5,376 nt of DNA from Draconibacterium sp. (lineage in GTDB: Bacteria; Bacteroidota; Bacteroidia; Bacteroidales; Prolixibacteraceae), in assembly GCA_030595485.1 (NCBI GenBank), contig JAUVDE010000261.1, positions 1 to 5,376 of the forward strand, read 5' to 3'. Of this stretch, positions 1-5,356 are shown one piece after another (positions within the stretch are counted from its first letter, which is position 1; each line of letters opens with the position of its first letter). Made by a program: the position numbers and the translations under genes. The notes under the pieces are model-generated. The model did no database searches, was not told the origin of the DNA, and saw only the letters and a program-made list of their open reading frames with translations.

Positions 1-102
1 ATACTTTTTGTCGATAAAACTTTCCAGCGAATAGTTTTTCCCATCGGTTGCAGGAAGGTTAAAATCAATAGCTTGCGAGCCAACTTTTAGTGTAAATGCC
101 AT
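1..102 (-). CDS. Thioredoxin/AhpC-TSA-like redox protein, N-terminal fragment
   Basis: Reading the minus strand from the ATG at 102-100 gives 34 uninterrupted codons to the window edge. The peptide begins MAFTLKVGSQAIDF and continues NLPATDGKNYSLESF. The pattern G-x-x-A-x-D-F-x-L-P-A-T-D-G-K-x-Y-S-L is the N-terminal beta-strand region of peroxiredoxin-like and thioredoxin-family proteins of the AhpC/TSA (redoxin) group, which reduce peroxides or disulfides in the cytoplasm through cysteines that lie further on. The catalytic cysteine region is outside the window, so the subfamily cannot be set. No signal peptide is visible. A second in-frame ATG lies at 135-133 and would add 11 residues (MSLSFKQNEFV); I prefer 102 because family members usually start just before this motif. 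The gene is transcribed divergently from ligA. Confidence 0.72.
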   Translation of the reverse strand, partial: MAFTLKVGSQAIDFNLPATDGKNYSLESFIDKKY

Positions 103-206
103 AACAAATTCGTTTTGTTTAAAACTTAAAGACATTTCAGCCTTAAATTGTTTAAACGGAAAGGAAATCTTTAAGTATTTTTATGCAGAATACTCAAGAT
201 GCCAAT

Positions 207-265
207 CGTCATGCTGAACTTGTTTCAGCATCTTTCAGAGATTCCGAAACGAGTTCGGAATGACG
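207..265. repeat. Double-hairpin palindromic repeat (CGTCATGCTGAA type)
   Basis: A 59-bp unit starts CGTCATGCTGAA (207-218) and ends TTCGGAATGACG (254-265). The two ends are inverted repeats of each other, 10 of 12 bases matching. Inside lie two perfect 8-bp stems with 5-nt loops: ATGCTGAA (211-218) with TTCAGCAT (224-231), and ATTCCGAA (241-248) with TTCGGAAT (254-261). From memory, this is a widespread intergenic repeat in Bacteroidota and some other bacteria, often mistranslated as peptides such as 'HAELVSAS' or 'MLKQVQHDD'. It lies 23 bp before the ligA start and so probably in the ligA leader, where its hairpins could form in the transcript. Multi-copy status cannot be shown from one window. 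Confidence 0.82.
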
Positions 266-288
266 TAATAAAATTAGACGATTACCAA

Positions 289-2304
289 ATGAAACAAGAA
301 GAAAAAGAAGCATTAAATAAAATTAAGGAATTACAGCAAGAACTGGCCGAACACAACTATAAATATTATGTTTTGGCCGCACAAGAAATTAGTGATTTTG
401 ATTTCGACATGAAATTAAAGGAGCTGGAAAAGCTGGAAAAGGAACATGGAATTAACGACCCCAATTCTCCAACACAGCGAGTAGGAAGCGACCTTAGCTC
501 CGATTTCGTACAGGTAGAGCATAAATATTCGATGCTTTCACTTTCGAATGCCTACAACGAAGAGGAAATTCAAGACTTCGACACCCGCATAAAAAAGATT
601 ATTGAAACTGATGATTTTGATTACGTATGCGAGTTAAAGTTCGATGGTTCATCGATTAGTTTGACCTACGAAAATGGCGAATTGGTTCGTGGCGTCACTC
701 GTGGTGATGGAGTAAAAGGTGATGATGTAACCACAAACGTACGTACCATAAAATCTATTCCATTAAAATTGCGCGGAAATGATTATCCAAATAATTTTGA
801 AATACGTGGCGAAATTGTAATGCCATTTGTGGTGTTTAACAACTTAAATGCAGAGCTTGAAAAAGCAGGCGAACCACTTCTTGCAAATCCACGAAATACT
901 TCAGCCGGAACTTTAAAAATGAAAAACTCGGCCGTTGTTGCATCCCGAAATCTAGATGCTTATTTATATTATATACTAGGTAGTAGTTTACCCGAAGATG
1001 GTCATGTGCAGAACTTAAACAAAGCACGCGAGTGGGGCTTTAAAATTTCGGATGCAACACAACTTTGTAAAAACCTCGATGAAGTTTTTGCCTTCATAAA
1101 AAAATGGGATACCGAACGCCATAATCTTCCTGTCGCAACCGATGGAATTGTTATTAAAGTGAATTCGAAAAACTTACAAGATAATTTGGGTTTTACCGCC
1201 AAATCGCCACGCTGGGCTATTGCTTATAAGTTTAAAGCTGAAAGTGTTTCAACCCTTCTAAAATCGGTTTCGTACCAAGTAGGTAGAACGGGGGCAGTTA
1301 CTCCGGTTGCAAATTTAGAGCCAGTACAAATTGCCGGAACGGTTGTTAAACGTGCCTCGTTGCACAATGCCGATATTATTCAGAACCTTGATTTGTATTT
1401 GGAAGACACGGTTAAAGTGGAAAAAGGTGGCGAAATTATTCCAAAAATAACTGCGGTTGATGTCAGCAAACGTCACCCAATGTTTCAGCCCATAACTTTT
1501 ATTGAAAATTGTCCGGAATGTGGAACGGAATTAATTCGAAAAGAAGGAGAAGCTGCACATTATTGCCCTAATGAAGATGGCTGTCCGCCCCAAATAAAGG
1601 GAAAGATGGAACACTTTGTCAGCCGGAAAGCAATGGATATTGATGGCATTGGACAAGAAACTATTGAATTATTTTTCAACGAAGGACTTGCAAAAGATAC
1701 AACTGATTTTTATCAACTGACGAAGGAGCAACTTGAGAAGTTAGAACGTATGGCTGAGAAATCGGCTCAACGAATTCTGGATGGTTTGGAAGCTTCGAAA
1801 AAAGTTCCCTTTGAACGTGTACTTTTTGGGTTAGGAATTCGTTTTGTTGGTGAAACGGTTGCTAAAACTTTGGTTAAAAAACTGCATACCATAGAAAACA
1901 TTCAACAACAAACTGTTGAGCAATTAATTGAGATTGATGAAATTGGAGGTAGAATTGCAGAAAGTGTTGTTGAATGGTTTTCGAAAGATGAACACCTTGA
2001 ACTAATTAAAAATCTGCAAGAACAAGGCTTACAATTTGCAATTAGCGATGATCAACTGGAAGGTCAAACTGATAAATTAGCCAGTCTAAACATCATAATT
2101 TCCGGAACGTTTGAGAAACATTCGCGCGATGAACTCAAGAAAATAATTGAAAAAAATGGTGGAAAAAATGTAGGCTCAATTTCGAAAAAAACAAATTATA
2201 TGATTGCCGGTAAAAACATTGGCCCAAGCAAGTTAGAGAAAGTTACGAAGTTGGGAGTTCCAATGATTTCGGAAGATGAATTTCTAAGAATGCTGGAAGA
2301 ATAA
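289..2304 (+). CDS. ligA: NAD+-dependent DNA ligase LigA
   Basis: This enzyme joins nicked DNA in replication and repair, using NAD+ to adenylate itself. The 671 residues match the usual length, with domains in family order. Domain Ia is near residues 5-75 (HNYKYYV at 22-28). In the nucleotidyltransferase domain the adenylated Lys117 sits in ELKFDG, followed by TRGDG (137-141), EIRGEI (171-176), TDGIVIKV (284-291) and YKFK (313-316). An OB fold follows. The zinc finger has Cys408, Cys411, Cys426 and Cys432. Helix-hairpin-helix repeats span about 440-580, and a BRCT domain runs from about 593 to the end. All key residues are present, so it should be active. I chose the ATG at 289. The frame stays open to an ATG at 199, but those 30 extra codons mostly translate the palindromic repeat at 207-265 and do not belong to the family. 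No clear promoter was found; 176-187 (TATTTTTATGCA) is only a weak -7 resemblance. Confidence 0.97.
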   Translation: MKQEEKEALNKIKELQQELAEHNYKYYVLAAQEISDFDFDMKLKELEKLEKEHGINDPNSPTQRVGSDLSSDFVQVEHKYSMLSLSNAYNEEEIQDFDTRIKKIIETDDFDYVCELKFDGSSISLTYENGELVRGVTRGDGVKGDDVTTNVRTIKSIPLKLRGNDYPNNFEIRGEIVMPFVVFNNLNAELEKAGEPLLANPRNTSAGTLKMKNSAVVASRNLDAYLYYILGSSLPEDGHVQNLNKAREWGFKISDATQLCKNLDEVFAFIKKWDTERHNLPVATDGIVIKVNSKNLQDNLGFTAKSPRWAIAYKFKAESVSTLLKSVSYQVGRTGAVTPVANLEPVQIAGTVVKRASLHNADIIQNLDLYLEDTVKVEKGGEIIPKITAVDVSKRHPMFQPITFIENCPECGTELIRKEGEAAHYCPNEDGCPPQIKGKMEHFVSRKAMDIDGIGQETIELFFNEGLAKDTTDFYQLTKEQLEKLERMAEKSAQRILDGLEASKKVPFERVLFGLGIRFVGETVAKTLVKKLHTIENIQQQTVEQLIEIDEIGGRIAESVVEWFSKDEHLELIKNLQEQGLQFAISDDQLEGQTDKLASLNIIISGTFEKHSRDELKKIIEKNGGKNVGSISKKTNYMIAGKNIGPSKLEKVTKLGVPMISEDEFLRMLEE

Positions 2305-2328
2305 AAAACTGAATCGCTAAAAAGTAAT

Positions 2329-2336
2329 TACATTTG
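2329..2336 (+). promoter_or_regulatory. Bacteroidota-type -7 promoter element
   Basis: TACATTTG is an exact match to the TAnnTTTG -7 consensus used by the Bacteroidota housekeeping sigma factor. It lies 25 bp after the ligA stop and 21 bp before the ATG at 2358, giving a short leader. No convincing TTTG -33 element is seen upstream, so strength is unknown. A potential TTG start at 2334 lies inside this box, which argues for translation from 2358. It would drive the group 2358-4343 independently of ligA. Confidence 0.55.
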
Positions 2337-2357
2337 AATTTCAATTATTACAACACA

Positions 2358-2939
2358 ATGAAAAAGCACCTATTTCTGATTATACTGCTATTCTTATCCG
2401 TACACTTTTCAAGTGCGCAGAATATAATAGAATGGACGGAAGACTATAAACTCACACTAGATCATTTTCAAGGAAAGGCACCTAATACCGGTCAAATGCA
2501 ATCTGCCACCGGAAGTTTTAGTGTAAAGTACGAAGTGGGTGGTATTAATTTGATTACAACACGCAATTTAAATAAAAACGTATCTGCTACTTTTCAGAAA
2601 GACGCATCGTATTTCGACAAAGGTGATGAAAAAAGCACACTTCGATTATTAAAACACCAGCAGCTAATTTTCAACCTTTACGAACTTCAAGCCCGAAATC
2701 TTCGCAAAAAATTCTTTGAAGAAAGAACGCATCTTCTCACCAAGGGTCCTTCAGAATTGCATCAAGCGGTTTTAGCTGAACACAATCGCTTACTTTCCGA
2801 AATAGAAAGTGATACATTCCATGGGTCAATCACTGAGGAAATTGAGAAATGGAATACATATGTTTTACAGGAAATAAAAACATTAAACGAATTCTGTAAA
2901 GAATGCAAACCCAGCAAAAAGAAGAAAAATAAAAAGTAA
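2358..2939 (+). CDS. Secreted DUF922-like protein with altered protease motif
   Basis: The 193-residue product opens with MKK, a hydrophobic stretch and SSAQ, a typical signal peptide cleaved near residues 20-21, so it is exported to the periplasm or beyond. The mature part starts IIEWTEDYKLTLDHFQGKAP, resembling the W...LTWxDFxG opening of the DUF922 family of predicted secreted zinc proteases. Around residue 100 is LLKHQQLIFNLYELQARNLRK, shortened here to its key parts: the family normally has LLxHEQxHF..AE..AR.LRK with an HExxH zinc site. Here the first His (H100) remains, the catalytic Glu is Gln101 and the second His is Ile104, so proteolysis looks lost. The C-terminus has CKEC (180-183) and a lysine-rich tail. 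Start 2358 gives a proper signal peptide. It is 13 bp from the next gene and likely co-transcribed with it. Family assignment is by remembered motif and is moderate; the substrate and role are unknown. Confidence 0.72.
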   Translation: MKKHLFLIILLFLSVHFSSAQNIIEWTEDYKLTLDHFQGKAPNTGQMQSATGSFSVKYEVGGINLITTRNLNKNVSATFQKDASYFDKGDEKSTLRLLKHQQLIFNLYELQARNLRKKFFEERTHLLTKGPSELHQAVLAEHNRLLSEIESDTFHGSITEEIEKWNTYVLQEIKTLNEFCKECKPSKKKKNKK

Positions 2940-2952
2940 GCAAAGCAACAAA

Positions 2953-3468
2953 ATGGGATTCAAACAAAAATACGCATATCGCAAACTGGCTAAACTTATA
3001 GCTGCACAAAACAGAACTCCTGAAATTCCGAAACTGGTAAAACACAGCAAAGTGGGTGTAATTTGGCAACCTTCCGAAAAGCCGGCTATTCAATTTCTGC
3101 GCGAGTATTTTAATCAACAAGGAGCTATTTTTCGCGATTACTGTATTTTCGATAACGATTCGAATCCGGCTGCTGAAGCCAACTCGCTAACCGTTGTTGA
3201 TTTAAATTGGTGGGGAATTCCTAAACCCGAAAAGGTGGGCGATTTTATGCAAATGAACTTCGACCTTCTACTAAATATTGCTTTTGAACCTAACTTTGCG
3301 GTGGACTATATTACAGCACTTTCAAAAGCCAAATTTAAAATTGGTAGCTCGCCAAACGATAAAAACCATTTCGATTTGAATATTAAAATTGGCGAAAATA
3401 AAGACCCAATTTACCTTGCCAAACAACAAATTTTCTATCTTGCGCAGCTAAATAAAAATTCGAATTAA
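2953..3468 (+). CDS. DUF6913-like conserved protein
   Basis: This 171-residue protein has no signal peptide or membrane segment, so it should be cytoplasmic. It begins with a basic stretch (MGFKQKYAYRKLAKL), then a beta strand at KVGVIWQP (33-40), a helix through AIQFLREYF, DLNWWGIPKPEK (83-94), MNFDLLLNIAF (101-111) and LSKAKFKIGSSP (123-134). The layout, with a basic N-terminus, the FDLLLNI segment and the SKAKFKIG segment, is what I recall for the DUF6913 family, a Bacteroidota protein of about 170 residues with no known function, often found beside ligA or dapA. It starts 13 bp after the upstream gene, and its TAA shares its final A with the ATG of dapA (TAATG), so translation of dapA is probably coupled to it. 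No catalytic motif is recognised. The coding sequence is well supported; the family name rests on memory. Confidence 0.8.
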   Translation: MGFKQKYAYRKLAKLIAAQNRTPEIPKLVKHSKVGVIWQPSEKPAIQFLREYFNQQGAIFRDYCIFDNDSNPAAEANSLTVVDLNWWGIPKPEKVGDFMQMNFDLLLNIAFEPNFAVDYITALSKAKFKIGSSPNDKNHFDLNIKIGENKDPIYLAKQQIFYLAQLNKNSN

Positions 3469-4343
3469 TGAGTCAGCTTTTTACAGGTGCCGGAGTAGCT
3501 TTGGTAACTCCTTTCACCACCAACAACCAGGTAGATTACAAAGCGCTGGAAACCGTTATTGACAACCAGGTAAATGGTGGAATGGATTATTTAGTAGCCT
3601 TGGGAACAACGGCTGAAACAGCAACATTAACTACCGACGAGAAATCGCACGTAGTTGAACTCATTAAGGAAAAATCGGCCGGACTACCGGTTGTTGTTGG
3701 AATGGGTGGAAATGATACCCGCACTGTTTGTAAGCAAATTGACAAATTTAATTTCGAAGGTGTTGACGGAATTCTTGTAGTTACACCTTACTACAATAAA
3801 CCCTCGCAAGAAGGTTTGTACCACCACTATTTAGAGGTTGCCAAAGCCAGCCCGGTTCCAATTATTTTATACAATGTACCATCGCGTACCGGTATAAACA
3901 TGGAAGCTGCTACAGTTGCAAGAATTGTAGAAGCATCGGATAAATTTGTGGCTATTAAAGAAGCATCAGGAGAACATTCGCAAATGACAAAAATAGCGAA
4001 GTACACTCCCGATAATTTCACACTTATTTCAGGTGACGACTTACTGGCACTAACAATTTCGGCCATTGGTGGCAAAGGACTTATTTCGGTTATGGGAAAT
4101 GCAATGCCAAAAGAAATAAGCACATTAATGCATTTAGCCTTAGAAGGGAAATATGCCGAGGCTCGCGAAATTCATTACAAGCTTATTGAAATGTTCCAAT
4201 TACTTTTTAAAGAAGGAAATCCAGGAGGAGTTAAAGCTTTAATGAATATTCAGGAAACCATTGAAAATGAATTGCGTTTGCCACTTTACAAAATTAGCGA
4301 CGCTACTTATTCTGAAATAAAAGCAGCTTACGCAAAACTTTAA
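3468..4343 (+). CDS. dapA: 4-hydroxy-tetrahydrodipicolinate synthase DapA
   Basis: DapA condenses pyruvate with aspartate-4-semialdehyde in the cytoplasm, the first committed step to diaminopimelate and lysine. The 291-residue TIM barrel has the usual length. Visible active-site features are GTTAE at 46-50 (the pyruvate-binding Thr pair, Thr47/Thr48), VTPYYNKP at 105-112, ILYNVPSRTG with Tyr135 and Arg140 (proton relay and carboxylate binding), the Schiff-base Lys164 in AIKEASG, and GGKGLISVMGN (201-211). All catalytic positions are present, so it should be active. GTTAE replaces the GTTGE of the E. coli enzyme; I regard this as a normal variant. The start codon overlaps the stop of the DUF6913-like gene by one base, which fixes the start and points to translational coupling. 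No obvious hairpin terminator follows the stop codon. Confidence 0.96.
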   Translation: MSQLFTGAGVALVTPFTTNNQVDYKALETVIDNQVNGGMDYLVALGTTAETATLTTDEKSHVVELIKEKSAGLPVVVGMGGNDTRTVCKQIDKFNFEGVDGILVVTPYYNKPSQEGLYHHYLEVAKASPVPIILYNVPSRTGINMEAATVARIVEASDKFVAIKEASGEHSQMTKIAKYTPDNFTLISGDDLLALTISAIGGKGLISVMGNAMPKEISTLMHLALEGKYAEAREIHYKLIEMFQLLFKEGNPGGVKALMNIQETIENELRLPLYKISDATYSEIKAAYAKL

Positions 4344-4393
4344 TACTTAACGCTTTTTAACCCATTTCACCGCAAACCTTCTGCAAATAATCG

Positions 4394-4401
4394 TATTTTT
4401 G
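4394..4401 (+). promoter_or_regulatory. Bacteroidota-type -7 promoter element
   Basis: TATTTTTG followed by CA matches TAnnTTTG exactly and in its common TTTGCA form. It sits 24 bp before the ATG at 4426. A clear -33 TTTG is not seen. The alternative TTG start at 4399 falls within this box, so it is unlikely to be translated. The site implies that the gene at 4426 has its own transcript rather than only dapA read-through. Confidence 0.6.
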
Positions 4402-4425
4402 CACGAATTTTGTATACGAGGTTTA

Positions 4426-4965
4426 ATGGTGAAGCATTTTCTGGTCATATTATTTTCTGCTTTTTGTTTGAGTGCAGCAGCTCAACAAGGTCTTGTTATG
4501 GATTTTGGTGAAATCGATTCTACAGAAATGCAAATGCACCGCAATTTGGAATATCAGCAATTTCTGAATGGTACATTTCAGAGTGATTATTTTTTAGAGG
4601 AAATAAAGCTTCCCGAATTTAATACACAATACGAATATCAACAACGTTACACGGTTAGTCTTAATGTTTTGCCGCTTAACAATTATTCTATCGGTGGCTT
4701 TTCGCCCGGAAGTTTTGGTGGTTTTTCGCCCCTTTTCTACAACGGTGAAATTTTGAGTGAAGCTGCTTACAGTTTAGGCGATAAATTGGTAGTGGGCGGT
4801 TTTAGTTATGGCGCAAACTCTGTAATGTCGGCTCCAGCTCCAAATATAAATGGCAGCTATTTCGACACCTACGGTTCAACAATGTTCATGCAATACAAAG
4901 TTTCGAAAAACTTTAAAATTGAAACGCGTGTTAGTGTTGGTCAAAGTCGTGGTGTGGGATTTTAA
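4426..4965 (+). CDS. Secreted beta-rich hypothetical protein (outer-membrane-like)
   Basis: I do not recognise a named family. From ATG 4426 the product is 179 residues, starting MVKHFLVILFSAFCLSAAAQ, a signal peptide likely cleaved near Ala19/Gln20. Cys14 is not in a lipobox, since Phe precedes it, so this is probably not a lipoprotein. After an acidic, charged segment (residues 25-70) the rest is rich in Gly, Ser, Tyr and Phe with alternating strands: YTVSLNVLPL (75-84), a tandem GGFSP motif (90-94 and 98-102), KLVVGGFSYG (120-129), STMFMQYKVS (151-160) and FKIETRVSVG (163-172). It ends in Phe, as many outer-membrane beta-barrel proteins do. A small surface or outer-membrane protein is the best inference. 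An upstream in-frame TTG at 4399 is rejected because it lies in the promoter box. The palindrome-rich gap 4966-5356 follows directly. Truncation relative to homologues cannot be judged. Confidence 0.8.
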   Translation: MVKHFLVILFSAFCLSAAAQQGLVMDFGEIDSTEMQMHRNLEYQQFLNGTFQSDYFLEEIKLPEFNTQYEYQQRYTVSLNVLPLNNYSIGGFSPGSFGGFSPLFYNGEILSEAAYSLGDKLVVGGFSYGANSVMSAPAPNINGSYFDTYGSTMFMQYKVSKNFKIETRVSVGQSRGVGF

Positions 4966-5088
4966 TTCTAACAAATATTCTACAATTATACTTAGCCTAC
5001 CTTATTCATGCGTTTAGTTTGATGCAGATGCGAGGCATCGGAACGTGCCGACATAGTTGTCTATTTCAAACGTTTCGTAACGAAGCAG

Positions 5089-5108
5089 GTGCGTTGAAAT
5101 AAACGCAC
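5089..5108. repeat. 7-bp hairpin within the MITE-like element
   Basis: GTGCGTT (5089-5095) and AACGCAC (5102-5108) form a perfect stem around the 6-nt loop GAAATA, the most GC-rich stem of the element. Part of it is also complementary to an upstream arm: TATTTCAA at 5062-5069 pairs with TTGAAATA at 5094-5101. The two folds cannot coexist in one strand. Confidence 0.7.
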
Positions 5109-5112
5109 TTGT

Positions 5113-5195
5113 AAAAAAACAGAAAACTTAGTTTTTTACTCGGACAGCGACATTATATTGTTACACTGACGCTTAGCTTGCTTTTCTGTTTTTTT
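5113..5195. repeat. 14-bp A/T-rich inverted repeat next to the element's right end
   Basis: AAAAAAACAGAAAA (5113-5126) is exactly complementary to TTTTCTGTTTTTTT (5182-5195), with a 55-base interior containing weaker palindromes such as ACA-TATA-TGT near 5150-5161 and AGCG/CGCT (5146-5149 and 5170-5173). The right arm ends one base before the terminal inverted repeat begins. The T-run could act in transcription termination, but the long loop and A/T-only stem are not those of a standard intrinsic terminator. Confidence 0.65.
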
Positions 5196-5212
5196 TATGA
5201 ATAAGGTAGGTT

Positions 5213-5232
5213 AGACAGGGCATGCCCTGTCT
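5213..5232. repeat. Perfect 20-bp palindrome (AGACAGGGCA/TGCCCTGTCT)
   Basis: The sequence is identical to its own reverse complement over 20 bases, with CTAC following (5233-5236). It resembles the 'GTAGAGACAAGGCATGCCTTGTCTCTAC' class of intergenic repeats I recall from Bacteroidota, given here only by its core AGACxxGGCATGCCxxGTCT. Its left edge overlaps the TTAG that flanks the MITE-like element, as if that element had inserted at the border of the palindrome. Confidence 0.8.
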
Positions 5233-5311
5233 CTACGGTTAAATACATTGTAGACAACTAATATTCACACCCAATTTTATTATCTTGCAACTTCAAACTA
5301 ATAAATAGTAA

Positions 5312-5332
5312 AGACTAAGGTATGCCTTGTCT
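5312..5332. repeat. Decayed second copy of the AGAC...GTCT palindrome
   Basis: Right arm TGCCTTGTCT and left arm AGACTAAGGTA pair with one bulged base and one G-U-compatible mismatch. It is followed by CTCTA, as is the perfect copy at 5213-5232, with which it shares ATGCC and TGTCTCTA. The left arm has decayed relative to a full palindrome. It lies 24 bp before the presumed start codon at 5357, so it would be in that gene's leader. Confidence 0.7.
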
Positions 5333-5356
5333 CTAAGAACTCAAAAAATCTACCTT

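Larger units (their letters stand above)
4996..5210. mobile_element. MITE-like element with 14-bp inverted ends and TTAG duplication
   Basis: CCTACCTTATTCAT at 4996-5009 is the exact reverse complement of ATGAATAAGGTAGG at 5197-5210. Immediately outside, TTAG occurs on both sides (4992-4995 and 5211-5214), as expected for a 4-bp target-site duplication. The 215-bp interior has no coding frame of note but many small inverted repeats: GATGC/GCATC (5027-5039), GACA/TGTC (5050-5061), TATTTCAA/TTGAAATA (5062-5069 and 5094-5101), GTGCGTT/AACGCAC (5089-5108) and a 14-bp A/T-rich pair (5113-5126 and 5182-5195). This fits a small non-autonomous element moved by a transposase encoded elsewhere. The transposase family cannot be named from the ends. 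A structured RNA gene with closing ends is the main alternative. Confidence 0.68.
4966..5356. other. 391-bp intergenic region built from palindromic repeats
   Basis: No open frame on either strand here looks like a gene. From left to right it holds about 30 bp of plain AT-rich sequence, a 215-bp MITE-like element (4996-5210) bracketed by TTAG, a perfect 20-bp palindrome (5213-5232), about 80 bp of AT-rich spacer, a decayed copy of the palindrome (5312-5332), and a short leader to the probable gene start at 5357. A promoter for that gene is expected in 5237-5311, but I see no exact TAnnTTTG there. Confidence 0.8.

Noticed and set aside
150..157. GTTTAAAC palindrome in the divergent spacer
   Set aside because: An 8-bp A/T-rich palindrome is expected by chance here, and no second half-site or repeat supports an operator.
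836..1202. Minus-strand open frames at 836-1027 and 1002-1202
   Set aside because: They lie fully inside ligA in antisense, with no recognisable domains and no promoter.
2830..3120. Minus-strand open frame across the junction of the DUF922-like and DUF6913-like genes
   Set aside because: It is antisense to two well-supported genes, and its Phe/Cys-rich composition is typical of shadow frames.
3827..4123. Minus-strand open frame inside dapA
   Set aside because: It is antisense to the conserved dapA barrel, including the Lys164 region, and has no independent support.
4996..5210. Retron-like layout: closing a1/a2-like repeats, small hairpins, then a longer stem next to the right repeat
   Set aside because: No reverse transcriptase is encoded in the window, no conserved branching-G context follows the left repeat, and the TTAG flanking duplication favours a transposed element.
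5237..5311. Possible -7 promoter element near TATCTTGCA (5281-5289)
   Set aside because: It misses the TAnnTTTG spacing by one base and has no -33 partner at a suitable distance.
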